Of a DNA stretch of 37,248 bases, positions 23,601 through 32,199 are shown piece by piece. Within the stretch, counting starts at the first letter, position 1. Each line of letters starts with the position of its first letter. Under the pieces are notes generated by a model, which saw nothing but the letters and a program-made list of their open reading frames with translations, did no database searches and was not told where the DNA came from. The position numbers and the translations under genes are program-made. This stretch comes from Scenedesmus sp. ARA3 (lineage: Eukaryota; Chlorophyta; Chlorophyceae; Sphaeropleales; Scenedesmaceae): positions 33,987 to 71,234 of the forward strand of contig RWJK01001318.1 in assembly GCA_004335835.1 (NCBI GenBank), read 5' to 3'.

Positions 23601-23927
23601 GGCAAGGTTAAGACATCTGTAGTCTTGCCCTGGGCCCCAAGAAAGCTGTGGCAAGGAATGGTGTGCTCTACAGAGCTGTAGCCATCATGCTGGCAGCAAC
23701 AGCGCAGGCAGCTTGCAAGCTCTGCATGCTCTGCATGATGCGCTCGCCACAGGTGCAAAAGTCGGCTTTATCACCTGAGAGAAGTCGTTGAACTCATAGT
23801 AGTGGTCCTGGCTGGCTGGGAAATCCTGAAAACTGAGCAGCCCACCCGCCACTGTGTTGTCTGCCAAAGTTAGGTCACCAAAAGGCGCCTGAGTGGCAAA
23901 GTTCTGAGAAAACACGTTGGAAGCCAT
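11606..23927 (-). CDS. UPF1: UPF1/RENT1 ATP-dependent RNA helicase of nonsense-mediated mRNA decay
   Basis: Nineteen exons join in phase to 1152 aa: 23927-23775, 23111-23038, 22650-22542, 22205-22089, 21536-21450, 20890-20792, 20245-20114, 19779-19642, 19248-19126, 18411-18238, 17303-17100, 16742-16599, 16106-15957, 15514-15383, 14519-14391, 14228-14045, 13627-13419, 12968-12774 and 12511-11606. Order: short N-terminus; Cys/His domain (~74-185); 1B/stalk region; helicase core with GPPGTGKT (446-453), [21 protein letters not shown] (592), GDHCQLPPV (617), QYRMHP, VDAFQGREKD and VALTRARYG; then a ~300-aa Gly/Ala/Ser-rich tail with many SQ and TQ pairs, the sites SMG1 phosphorylates in other UPF1 proteins. 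UPF1 binds stalled terminating ribosomes through eRF and UPF2/UPF3 in the cytoplasm. Length fits the family (1100-1250 aa). Oddities: lost Zn ligands, intronic exon copies, and a tRNA gene in the intron after exon 14. Exon 4/5 has one alternative donor 3 nt away. Confidence 0.97.
13044..13168. repeat. Inverted repeat made from the start of UPF1 exon 18
   Basis: Arms 13044-13102 and 13110-13168 are near-perfect reverse complements with a 7-nt loop. Each arm copies the exon 18 start with its acceptor (CTGCAG|GGGCGCGAGAAGG, encoding GREKDYVIV). The right arm has the sense orientation of the gene, the left is inverted. The genuine exon begins at 12968. Confidence 0.95.
13288..13348 (-). repeat. 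Intronic copy of the 3' end of UPF1 exon 17 plus donor
   Basis: Nearly identical to 13412-13472, including the CCAG|GTGGGTG donor. It would encode the same [15 protein letters not shown] stretch. It lies in the intron between exons 17 and 18. Confidence 0.93.
13674..13746 (-). repeat. Intronic copy of the 5' end of UPF1 exon 17 plus acceptor
   Basis: Matches 13561-13633 with a handful of changes, including the CTGCAG|GCACCTCC acceptor; offset about 113 bp. Confidence 0.92.
13902..13975 (-). repeat. Intronic copy of the 3' end of UPF1 exon 16 plus donor
   Basis: Matches 14042-14114. The encoded [11 protein letters not shown] is retained and the donor has drifted from GGTAAGG to GGTGAGA. Confidence 0.92.
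14750..14754 (-). terminator. T5 RNA polymerase III terminator of the permuted tRNA gene
   Basis: Five T residues on the - strand follow the tRNA 5' half by about 9 nt. No run of four T occurs on the - strand within the tRNA halves or between them, so pol III would read through both halves and stop here. Confidence 0.75.
14764..14882 (-). tRNA. Circularly permuted tRNA-Ser(AGA) gene (3' half transcribed before 5' half)
   Basis: On the - strand the 3' half comes first, 14882-14839 (44 nt), then a 38-nt spacer (14838-14801), then the 5' half, 14800-14764 (37 nt). Joined 5'+3' at position 37/38 they give an 81-nt tRNA-Ser: acceptor GCGGTGA/TCACCGC (7 of 7 pairs), discriminator G, D arm GGCCGAGTGGTTAAGGC, anticodon stem ATTGA/TCAAT around loop CTAGAAA (anticodon AGA, 14767-14765), Ser-type variable arm GGG-AGTT-CCC, and T arm ACAGG/CCTGT around TTCAAAT. 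B box 14860-14850 precedes A box 14793-14783. Flanks GGGTGC (14761-14756) and GCACCT (14895-14890) can pair to extend the anticodon stem, as a splicing-endonuclease substrate requires. No matching 5' half lies before, nor 3' half after, so it is not two ordinary genes. It sits inside a UPF1 intron on the same strand. Confidence 0.88.
14960..15000. repeat. 14-bp direct repeat, 27-bp period, upstream of the permuted tRNA
   Basis: GCCAGGCGATTTTC occurs at 14960-14973 and again at 14987-15000. It lies upstream of the tRNA unit in transcription order. Its meaning is unknown. Confidence 0.85.
15187..15250 (-). repeat. Intronic copy of the 3' part of UPF1 exon 14
   Basis: The run CACCAGCGGGATCAGTGCCT and what follows match exon 14 near 15397-15450, covering the helicase motif II region ([17 protein letters not shown]). 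The donor is decayed. Confidence 0.88.
15824..15875 (-). repeat. Intronic copy of the 3' end of UPF1 exon 13 plus donor
   Basis: Matches 15951-16008 including the CGTG|GTGAG donor, with small indels; offset about 127 bp. Confidence 0.88.
16329..16516 (-). repeat. Two intronic copies of the 3' end of UPF1 exon 12 plus donor
   Basis: Copies at about 16329-16384 and 16447-16516 repeat 16583-16648, which encodes [16 protein letters not shown] and its donor. Spacing is roughly 120-135 bp, so the three form a decayed tandem array. Confidence 0.9.
16798..16930 (-). repeat. Two partial intronic copies of the 5' end of UPF1 exon 12 plus acceptor
   Basis: About 16798-16832 and 16886-16930 repeat the region 16700-16748 that encodes [14 protein letters not shown] and its CTGCAG acceptor. 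The first copy is shorter and more eroded. Confidence 0.85.
16940..17019 (-). repeat. Intronic copy of the 3' end of UPF1 exon 11 plus donor
   Basis: About 80 nt match 17090-17169, covering the end of the Walker A region ([15 protein letters not shown]) and the CCAG|GTGGGTT donor; offset 150 bp. Confidence 0.93.
17304..17830 (-). repeat. Tandem ~255-bp units carrying the 5' end of UPF1 exon 11
   Basis: The exon segment starting AGCTGGCTGTGG on the + strand occurs at 17221 (real exon), ~17479 and ~17734, giving periods of about 258 and 255 bp. Each unit contains the exon 11 start (VEPITL...LNHSQLH), its acceptor, and a piece of upstream intron with GTTGGTTGTTACA. Confidence 0.92.
17959..18068. 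repeat. Interleaved double inverted repeat (order A-B-A'-B')
   Basis: Segment A (17959-17983) is a perfect 25-bp reverse complement of 18023-18047. Segment B (17980-18001) is a 22-bp reverse complement, one mismatch, of 18047-18068. The order is A-B-A'-B', not the A-B-B'-A' of a simple hairpin. It lies in an unusually AT-rich part of the intron between UPF1 exons 10 and 11. Confidence 0.93.
18116..18155 (-). repeat. Intronic copy of the 3' end of UPF1 exon 10 plus donor
   Basis: Repeats 18233-18272 ([11 protein letters not shown] and donor), offset about 117 bp. Confidence 0.92.
18478..18670 (-). repeat. Two intronic copies of the 5' end of UPF1 exon 10 plus acceptor
   Basis: Copies at about 18478-18537 and 18602-18670 repeat 18345-18415 ([20 protein letters not shown]). 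Spacing is roughly 125-130 bp. The farther copy is the better preserved. Confidence 0.93.
18898..18956 (-). repeat. Intronic copy of the 3' end of UPF1 exon 9 plus donor
   Basis: Repeats 19118-19176 ([14 protein letters not shown] and donor region); offset about 220 bp. A GCAGCAGCAGCA run lies next to both copies. Confidence 0.9.
19843..20015 (-). repeat. Two intronic copies of the 5' end of UPF1 exon 8
   Basis: About 19843-19900 and 19961-20015 repeat 19725-19785 ([16 protein letters not shown]). The nearer copy also keeps downstream intron sequence (TGATTGAACA...GTTTGAA). Period about 118 bp. Confidence 0.9.
20277..20303. repeat. CAG triplet run in the UPF1 intron after exon 6
   Basis: A GCA/CAG run lies between the real exon 7 start and its first intronic copy. 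Confidence 0.9.
20338..20507 (-). repeat. Two intronic copies of the 5' end of UPF1 exon 7 plus acceptor
   Basis: About 20338-20392 and 20462-20507 repeat 20205-20260 ([12 protein letters not shown]). The nearer one keeps the acceptor and would read [12 protein letters not shown]. Confidence 0.92.
21921..21995 (-). repeat. Intronic copy of the 3' end of UPF1 exon 4 plus donor and CTG run
   Basis: Repeats about 22049-22123: [10 protein letters not shown], the GTGAGC-type donor (here GTAAGC) and the adjoining CTG triplets. Offset about 128 bp. Confidence 0.92.
23380..23420. repeat. Short direct repeat GATATAACCTATA-RAGCTG in UPF1 intron 1
   Basis: Two adjacent ~20-bp copies differ at one base. 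No function is apparent. Confidence 0.8.
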
Positions 23928-24824
23928 TGATTGTTCTGCTGCCTGCTGTGTTTATTTCACAGCAACTTGCAGGCCAGGGAAAAGCGCTGCCCTGAGCATC
24001 CCCGTAGCAAATCAAAGAGCGCTTGAAACAGTAAAAGTCTACAAATGGGTTGGTATGCGCTTTGACGCAAGCGATCTGCACCAGCAGCCCTAGACTCCTC
24101 CGCACTGCTTACTGCCTGTCCCTCAACACGGCAGCTGCGGCTGCAACATTCCCAAACACTCCACAACTAGCACTGGTAAGTGTTTCATGGCAAACTGCGG
24201 CAAACCAGGCCAATGGTACAAAACAATGACTAACACAGCTAAAGCGAGCCTGCTTTGTGTCCGTATACAGCTATCAATCCTCGCCAGCCGCACTAATCAC
24301 GTGATCGACTTGATTTCGATTGTTTTGTGAATAGTTGCTCTGACTTGGCCCTCCTGAGTGCCTGTGTACTGCCTTCTTTTCTGGCAACAAATACCCCCAT
24401 AGGACGTAGCGGAGTCTTCAAACAACCGATGTCTAGTTCTTCATAGGCTTTACAGCAGAATGGTGAGGGCAGACCCTCAGTCAGTGCTCGAGCAAGATTC
24501 AACCAACTAGCTTCTAGCACTAGAGTGGCCGATGCAGCGCATCGTCAAAAGCACGGCTTAAATGGTAGAAAGCAGTGTTAACGGTTTTTTTCATCGATTG
24601 GACATGACTCAGGCTCCCTACTCAGGCGGCAGCAGCAGCAGCAAGTCAACACGGACCAGCGGACTTGGCAGGCCGTCACTGCAAGCAGCAGCTGCCAGGA
24701 AATGCATGTCGGCATTTTGATAATACAAATCCGCTCATTTGTGCTTGTTTTGCTGTTCTTCCCATGCAGGTTTGCTGTCTGTGAGCCCGGCAGGTGCAGG
24801 TCAGCGATTGCTGTGTGTGTGCAC
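23928..24824. promoter_or_regulatory. Divergent promoter region shared by UPF1 and the MYB gene
   Basis: About 900 bp separates the two start codons and contains no exon I can support. A 10-bp palindrome ATCACGTGAT with a G-box core (CACGTG) lies at 24296-24305. A pyrimidine-rich stretch ending in CATGCAG before 24770 could be the acceptor of a 5' UTR intron of the MYB gene. Binding is inference only. Confidence 0.5.
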
Positions 24825-27135
24825 ATGGCCCAAAGGTTCAAGGGGTACCAGACAGCATCCGACTTCGATATGAGGTACACAGACCGCTGTCCGACGGACA
24901 GCGATCCCAGCGAGGCTCCTTCCGACGACAGTGACAACTCCAGCGCTCCGCCCCGCCGCTACCGGGCCACTCAGAAGGGCAGCCGTGCCCGGGCCAACAA
25001 AGTGCGCACCCTCAACCGCTGGACAACAGAGGAGCATGACAAGCTGGCTTACCTGGTGGACAAGTGGGGCAGCGAGAAGAACTGGGCCAAGGTGGCAGAG
25101 GAGATGCCAGGCAGGACTGGCAAGCAGTGCCGCGAGCGCTGGCTCAACCACATGAAGCCTGGCATTGTCAAGTGAGCTGATGGACTACTTTTTTTTTTTG
25201 GTCAGATTTGATGACATGATAGGGGGAGGGGCGTTTGCTGAGCCTGGCACGGCAGTGTACTCGCTGCTCTAGTGATGATAGCGGTTGTGTTGACCTGCCA
25301 GGCGGGTCTGCTGCTGCAGATGTTCCGGTGGCGCTGTTGAAAGCACAGAAAGTGACACGCTATTACCAGATCTTACCTACATGCAGCCAAACATAGCACC
25401 AACAGCACAGAACACAGAACTGCACAGCTGCATACTTGTGCCGCGCAGATGCCCCTGCTGCTTTGCTGATGCTGCCTTGCTGACACCTCGGCATGTTTGA
25501 CTGCACTGTCACGCGCATCATTTTACTCCCTGCAGCCTTTTCATACAACAGTTCCCTTGTGCGCAGACCTGCTAGTGCAAGGCGCGCTCCAGCGATGCTA
25601 CGGCAGCATCCTGCTAGCCTTTCCACAGCCCACACTTCCCCTGACCACACATCCTGCTGCCACCGCTGCTCCTGCTGCATTCTTCTGCCCCTGCTGCTGC
25701 CGCTGCTGCTGCTACTTTTCACTCTGCAGGGGCAACTGGTCACCCGAGGAGGCGTTCCTGCTGCCTCAGTGCTGCAGCATCCTGCTAGCCTTTCCACAAA
25801 CGGCACTCTGCATGACCGCTCATCCTGCTGCTGCTGCGTGCTGCACTGTTCCTCCCCTGCTGCTGCTATTAACTTTCTGCAGGGGCAACTGGTCTCCCGA
25901 GGAGGAGTTCCTGCTGGCGCAGTGCCACGCGCTGGTGGGCAGCCACTGGAGCAAGATGACCAAGCGGCTGCCGGGGCGCACCGAGAACTCCATCAAGAAC
26001 TTCTGGAATGCCACGCTGCGCTCCAAGTGAGTGAAGTGTGACATGCTATCTAATTTGGTATTTCTTCCACCGAGGTTCTGAACACATTAGAAATGCGCTA
26101 AGCGAAGCGCTACATGGCTTCTTACATGCTGCCTGCTGCTAGCAGGATACAGCCACGGACAGCACTGCATCCAGCCCTTGCTTTGGAACTGCTGCCAGCG
26201 GTGCACATGCCCAGAGTGTCTAGCTAAGGCTGAAGTGCCAGCATTGCAATGTAGCACTGCCTAATGCGCATGACCTAGACCTGTATGCATCCTTGACAGC
26301 ATGCCGCATGGCAGCCAAAATTGGTTGCACAGCATGGCCTCGGCTGCACACGTGGTGCTGCAATGTCCAACAGCTCTTGATGCAATTTTTATCCACAACA
26401 TCTCACTAACCTGCTGCTTTCTGTTGCTGCTGCGCTGTCTTGTCACCTTTCCTGCCCTGCCTCTATCCACACCACCACCACCACCCGCCACCCTCCCTCC
26501 CCTCCCTCCCATCTCTGCCCTCACCCCAGGGCGCCCAACAAGAAGCGTGGCATGCTGTGGACCTACATGCAGCTGCACGACGCCAAGTCCGACGACAACA
26601 CGCTCGCGCTCGTGACCGCGGTTTCCCGCCTGCACGAGACACGCGAGCTGCCCCCGCACCTGCTCGCACAGATGGACGAGGGCCTGCTGGACTCCCGCAC
26701 CTGGAAGGCCATCCACAAGGCCGAAAAGGAGTTTCTGGAAGCCGTGGGAGGCGAGCTGCACTACCTCTCGCTGCCGCACCCCTCGCACGGCCTGGGCATG
26801 GGTCTGCTGCAGGGCTACTGCGGCGCAGCAGGTGCTGTGGCAGCAGCAGCGGGCGCATCGCCTGCCGCATCGCCTGTAGCGTCCAGCTCGCAGGTCCCAG
26901 AGTACAGCTACAGCCAAGGCAACCACCAGTACGTGTACTCCACAAGCTATGTGGGCCACAAGGTCGGCAGCATGACAAGCCACAGCTACCTGCAGCCTTC
27001 AGGCGCTGCCAGCCACTACAGCAGCGCAGCAGACACACACTACCACACCATGCAGGGAGGCCTCAGTAGTGAGGCGCTAGGCGGCCTGCTCAGCAGTGCA
27101 GTGCCAGGCGCGGTGGGCGGCGGCAACGGCAGCAG

Positions 27136-27171
<36 letters not shown>

Positions 27172-29531
27172 CAGCGGCGGCGGCTACGGCCTGCCTAGCC
27201 TGCTGACCGCACAGGACCCCATGCTCAGCGGCTCCTGCTTGCAGGACAGCATGGACACCGAGCTCATTAAGATGTTTGAGGCAGCGCCAAACAGCGGCAG
27301 CGCTGGCGCCAGCACCCTGGGCAGCTGCGCCACGCTCGCTGCCAATAACAGCGCAGTGTTTGCTGCTGCCGCCGACAGCGCTGCTGCTGCAGCTGCTGGT
27401 GTGCTGCCGCCGCCTAAGGAGCTCGCGCCCATTATCACCACAGCAGTCAAGGCAGAGGCCACATCAGACGGCAGCGCGAGCACATATGCCGGCCAGTCTC
27501 AGATGGGCCCTGGCAGCGCAGCAGCCACAGATGGCAAGGCTGCAGGTGCAGGTGCTGCAGCAGGCAGCACAGACCCGGCATCAGCAGCATACAGCAGCCA
27601 CCTGCAGCAGCACCTAAGCCCGGTCAACTCCTGCGAACCAGGAGGCACAGGCACAGGCACACCATTGAATGGCAGCCCCTTGCTCAACACCATCAGCTCA
27701 CACGAGCCGCAGCACCAGCAGCAGCTGGCAGCAGGGCTCTCTGGCGTGCCAGCATCTGCTGCGTACTGCAGCAGCGGCGGCGTCGCTGCTGTCGCTGACT
27801 ATGCGCGCCGCCAGGCTGGCAGCCCTGCGTACAGTGACACCAGGAGTGACATTAGCTACGGCATGGCTGCTAATGCCAGCCGCGCTGCAGCTGGCAGCAG
27901 GCCAGCTGGTGGCCATGGCCCTCACTGCAGGTGGGTTTGCAGTTGTTGCGATGATTCTGCCTTGCAAGCCAGGTGCTGCGTTCGTGTACAACTACTACTG
28001 ACGTGTTGTCCTACCATCTCGTGTTGCTTCCTTGTTTTGCTCTGCTGCCACACCGGCTGCCTGCCTCACCTCGCGGCAAATCGCACATATGTTCGCAAGT
28101 GGTGCCCTGAACCCTACTGTCATATACAACAGTTGAGCTGACCAGTACTTGCTGTTTGTTTTGTGGTGTGCTGCTTGCAGCTGCGGGCCCTGCTCCAACT
28201 CCCGCAAGCTACACGGCCTACACAGCCCCAGCGCCCGCCGCAATGCACGCAACAACGCCACCAGCAATGCAGCCAGCCAGCGCTACCGCGGCTTGACCGG
28301 CCTCGGCCAGAGTGATGTCGCTGCCGGCGGCTATCAGGCTTCAAAGCTGCAGCGGCAGTCATACATGACGCAGCCCGAGCTGATGGCTGCGCCAGGGTAC
28401 CACCTGGGGCACATGGATGCACACAGTGCATACCAGATGGTGGCTCAGCAGCAGCAGCAGCAGCAGTACTATGCGGATGCGTCGGCAATGCAGCAGCAGC
28501 AGGGGGTGATGGCAGCTGGTGCTGTGCAGGACTACAGTGCAGTGCAGCCTGCGACGTATCAGCAGTATGGTGGCAATGCAGGAATGGCTGCAGCAGCAGC
28601 AGCTCCTGCTGCGCAGCAGCCGGCCAAGGAGCAGCAGCAGCAGTGTGAGTCACCGTTTGCGCAGCAAGCAGCAGCAGGATGGGACGTTGCAGCAGCTGCT
28701 GAGGGAGCAGCACAGTCAACAGCAGCAGCTGGCGGCAATGGTGCAACAGCAGAAGCTGTCACTGCAGAGGCCATTGGCAGCATGCCATGGCTGAGCAGCA
28801 ATGCAGACACCCAGCAGCAGCAGCAACAGCAGTCGCAGCAGGCCGCCGGCGCCGAGCAGCAAGACGCGCAGCAGCAAGGCCAGCAGCAGTCAGCAGCGGG
28901 GCAGATGCCAGCGCCGCTACCGCAGCAGCCTCAGCAGCAGCAGCAGCTGTCAGACAGGAACCCACCCCCTATCAAGGGCTTGGATTTGTCGCAGCTGGTG
29001 CTCCCTGGCATGGGAGCTGCAGATGCTCTGACTGGCTTCCTGCTTTCGCCAATGGGGCTGGGCCTGCTTTCGCCACTAGGCGGTCTCATGCTGCCGCCGC
29101 CTTCAACTCGCTCAGTGCGGCTGCCGAGCTTTGGCCAGATCACTCTGCCTGTGCTGCAGCGTGCCAGCATCAATGGGTGCGATTGGGATTGGGATGCACT
29201 CATGGGCAATGACAGCCACACAAATGTGCACGCAGCGGCAGGCGCAGCTGGCGCTGCGGCTGCTGGCAGCCACCCTCGCAGCGCGAGGCCGAGTGATAAT
29301 GGCGCAGACTGTCTGACGGCGCTGGCAGCCTGCGGCGCGCTGGGGTCTGCGCCTAGGACAGGCGTGAAGCGCGCACGCTGCTCGCTGACAAGTGTAGATG
29401 ATGAGGGAGCGCTGCTGATTGACATGCAGCCAGCAAAGGTGCCACGCGGCAATGAGGCGTCCGCGCCTGGCACCATATTCGGCTGCGGCAACGGCTGGAG
29501 CGCAAAGGACTTCTTGAACAGGTTTGACTGA
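24825..29531 (+). CDS. Two-repeat (R2R3-type) MYB transcription factor with long low-complexity C-terminus
   Basis: Four exons, 24825-25171, 25883-26026, 26530-27930 and 28181-29531, join with every junction in phase 2 to 1080 aa. R2 is residues ~64-115 (RWTTEEHDKL ... NWAKVAEEMPGRTGKQCRERW) and R3 ~116-163 (NWSPEEEFLL ... HWSKMTKRLPGRTENSIKNFW). Each repeat keeps three tryptophans; typical plant R2R3 proteins replace the first Trp of R3. The repeats resemble the MYB98/MYB119-like and c-MYB sets, so nuclear, sequence-specific DNA binding is expected. The remaining ~900 residues are Ala-, Gln-, Ser- and Gly-rich with polyA (near 27140) and polyQ runs, probably regulatory. An acidic-Ser stretch precedes R2. 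The ATG at 24825 is chosen; the frame is open upstream. Intron 2 contains an extra copy of the exon 2 start. Confidence 0.93.
25603..25800 (+). repeat. Tandem copy of MYB intron 2 end and exon 2 start
   Basis: CTGCAGGGGCAACTGGTC plus CCGAGGAGG occurs at about 25724-25755 and again at the real junction 25878-25910. The flanking GCAGCATCCTGCTAGCC is also duplicated (25603 and 25774). The upstream copy has a usable acceptor in the same frame (GNWSPEEAFLLPQC) but no continuation of the exon. Confidence 0.9.
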
Positions 29532-29556
29532 GGTTTGACTGAAGTTTGACCGAAGA
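29521..29556 (+). repeat. GGTTTGACTGA tandem repeat across the MYB stop codon
   Basis: The unit containing the terminal FD-stop (GTTTGACTGA) is repeated about three times with small changes; another GAGGTTTGACC follows near 29664. Confidence 0.85.
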
Positions 29557-31862
29557 CTGAGGCCGCGCTGTCGGGCCAGATTGGTGAATCTTGATTCTGG
29601 TTCACCTTGGCGTTGACGTTGGGCGCGCGTGCAAGCAGCAGCGTGTGTGCGGCTTGTTTGGCTGAGGTTTGACCAACTTGTTGAGTTGACTGCTGTGGTG
29701 TTAATGAAAAGTTGTTGGGTGGGCCAGTTCCCGCTGGCCCAGCACGCGAGCTAGCTGACAAACATGCTATATAGCTTGCTGCAACATGTGCTGTGGCGCG
29801 TCACGTGGTCGTGATATTGAGCGGAGGCCGATAGGCAGTCAGCAGGAGCCTGTGCGTCCTGCATTTCATTCTTTTATATTGTTTGAGGAAGCTCTGATGG
29901 TGGCTGTGCTGCTCAAGGTGCAACCCTGGTGGCTCATACCGGCATGCACCCCTGTTTTGGCTAGCTGGCTCAGTGCAGCATGCAATGGTCAAAGTCATGT
30001 GGCCTAATGCTTGATAGGCTCACGCAAGCACCTCGTTGACCGACAGCAATGCTGCAGCTGCACTTGACATAACTGTGTCTGTGCCATTGATACCTACCGT
30101 GCTCTGCCGACCTTACGACTGGATGTGGCATGTACTGGCTGTGTGTTTCCTGCAAGGGCGCTCTGCGCGAGCAGTGCTCGATTGCGCAGAAGCAGCTCTT
30201 TTTGGTAGCAAAGCAGCTTGTTACTGACAGCACCTGATGACCATGCGTGTTGATGGCATACTAGCTGCTAGCTATCATGTCCACAACCACAAAGCTTGTG
30301 TATGGCCCAATAGCAAGGACACACTCTGCTTGTGTGCTTCATCCCTTGTGCCTGTGGTTGCAGCTGCGTTGGCGATCTGTTGTGTGCATGCTGCTGTGCC
30401 TTTTATGATGAGTGCACAGCAGCTGCGCGCTCTTTAGACTCAAATGACGCAGAAAGGGAGGCTTACATAACATTGACAGCAGTATATCTAGTAATCAGCA
30501 TAGCCAGGCATAGCCTACTGTAGGTTCTGCGTGTGCTGCTGCAAGCACTGGCATGTCCCCTGTGTGCCAGAGCAGCTGCCGTGTTTGGCATATTTGGAAA
30601 GACAGGATTCAGCATGCCGGTGGTGGCGCAGCTGCTGTGTTTGGACTGCGGCATCACACAGCCTGGATTGCGTGGTGTATTGTGCTGCTCTGGCTGACCC
30701 TGCACTTCTGATACTTGGTTGGGTGCTTGCAGGACATGCAGGCATAGACACCGCTGCAGCTACTGTTGAGCAACATGCCACATATTTTACATATGCTGTG
30801 CAGCATTGCAGCACGCGATACGGTGCCATTGCTTTTTGCGGGTGGCTGCTCTGGCGCAGGAAGAGCTGCAGGGAGGTGCGGCTAGCCTGCGGTGGCCCTG
30901 TGGCCTATGGTGGTTCTGTTGTGCGGCGTGAGGTAGTGTGGCCAGCAGCGTCAGATACTGCTCCCTTCACGGGGATCAGCGCCTTGTCCAAGCTTGCAGG
31001 CACACACTTGACCGTGCGGTGGATGAACCTGGTGCAGCACTATGACTCAGTGTGGCTGTGCTTCTGATACACATCGGCCCCGTGACTGTGACCGTGCGTG
31101 CCATATCTGATAGCTGCTGCAGCAAGCAGCCACACTTGAACTGGCAGCACCTGTGTTGGTTTTGTACGCTGCGTGGTGTGGTGGTCGTCTTTTTGCATGG
31201 TGGTGTACTGGTACTTGTTGTGACACTAGCTACTGACTGCAGGTTGTGCTGCGACTCACCACTCAACACACGTTTTGACGGGAGTGCCTGCAGTTGTGTT
31301 GCTGTATTCATATGGGCCATGCTGCTATGTTGGTGCAACATCCATGGTTGTCGTGCCTGCCAGCCTTTAGGCATTCACAGGCGGTGTGTCCCTTGGCTTG
31401 TTGAAAGGTTGTGAGCACTGCAGAAGCGGCCGTGGCACGGCTCTGTTTTGCGCAGAGCTTGTGGGGTGAACTGTGGTGCTCGTCAGCTGATTCATACAAA
31501 TGTAGTAGGTGTATGCTGAGGGTACTAGAGTAGGTAGGCTGGCTTGCATGTGTGGGCACTGATAATCCATGGGTTATGATTATGTGGAGCTTCTGTTCGG
31601 GCTGTGGCATCAGCAGCTGCTGAGCAACTGTGCTTCAGTATGCTTGTAATTTCTTGTAGCGTGCATCCCCAAGGGTGGTCTCTTCTGTGAATAGGGCACT
31701 GTTTTCGGTGGTGTTGCGTCTTCTGTGCAGAGAAATGGTAACAACATAGTTTGCACACTGTTTTATCTGGTGATCACTGTTGATGCTGCTTGTTGTGTGT
31801 GTCGGCTGATGCATCCCTGATGCAGCTTCCAGCTGTAACTTACAAAGCAATTAGGGGTGTAA
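29532..31862 (+). other. TG-rich long 3' UTR of the MYB gene
   Basis: No supported exon. The + strand is TG/TGCTG-rich. TGTAA signals first noticed are at 31645-31649, 31834-31838 and 31858-31862, after which the composition becomes more AT-rich. This suggests a 3' UTR of about 2.1-2.3 kb. It is inference from composition and signal. Confidence 0.5.
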
Positions 31863-32199
31863 AGTAGGAGAACGGTCAACCTCGATCCGCCAGCCACGCT
31901 CTGTCTGTGCCGGTGTTGTTGAGTGAGTGCTCTCACTTCCGGCACGGTTGGCGCCCACATGTCACAAATTCAAACAGTGGTTGGCACGTTGTCATGCTGC
32001 TTGCTGTGTTATTCATTCATTGGTTGATCGAAACGACATATAAACGAAATAGTCACATAAGTAAACTCAGCTTTTTGCGTTTCGAGTCGCTGTGGCCGTG
32101 CCCATTAGCTGCATCTCGATTTGCTTGGTGCCTAGCTGCTCCTGGGGTCCTCTGTGCGATGATGTAGATGTATAATAAGGAAGTCGCAGTGGCATCAGA
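31863..32199 (+). promoter_or_regulatory. Promoter region of GINS2
   Basis: A relatively AT-rich stretch before the GINS2 ATG. TATAAA lies at 32039-32044 and TATAATAAG near 32171-32179. Both are candidates only. Confidence 0.45.

Noticed and set aside
26261..27038. 190-240-aa - strand frames opposite the MYB third exon
   Set aside because: Arg/Gly/Ala-rich shadows of a GC-rich coding exon; the + frame is supported by MYB repeats and matching splice phases.
29786..31758. Short open frames in the 29.8-31.8 kb stretch
   Set aside because: All short, cysteine-rich and unrelated to any domain I know; better explained as UTR.
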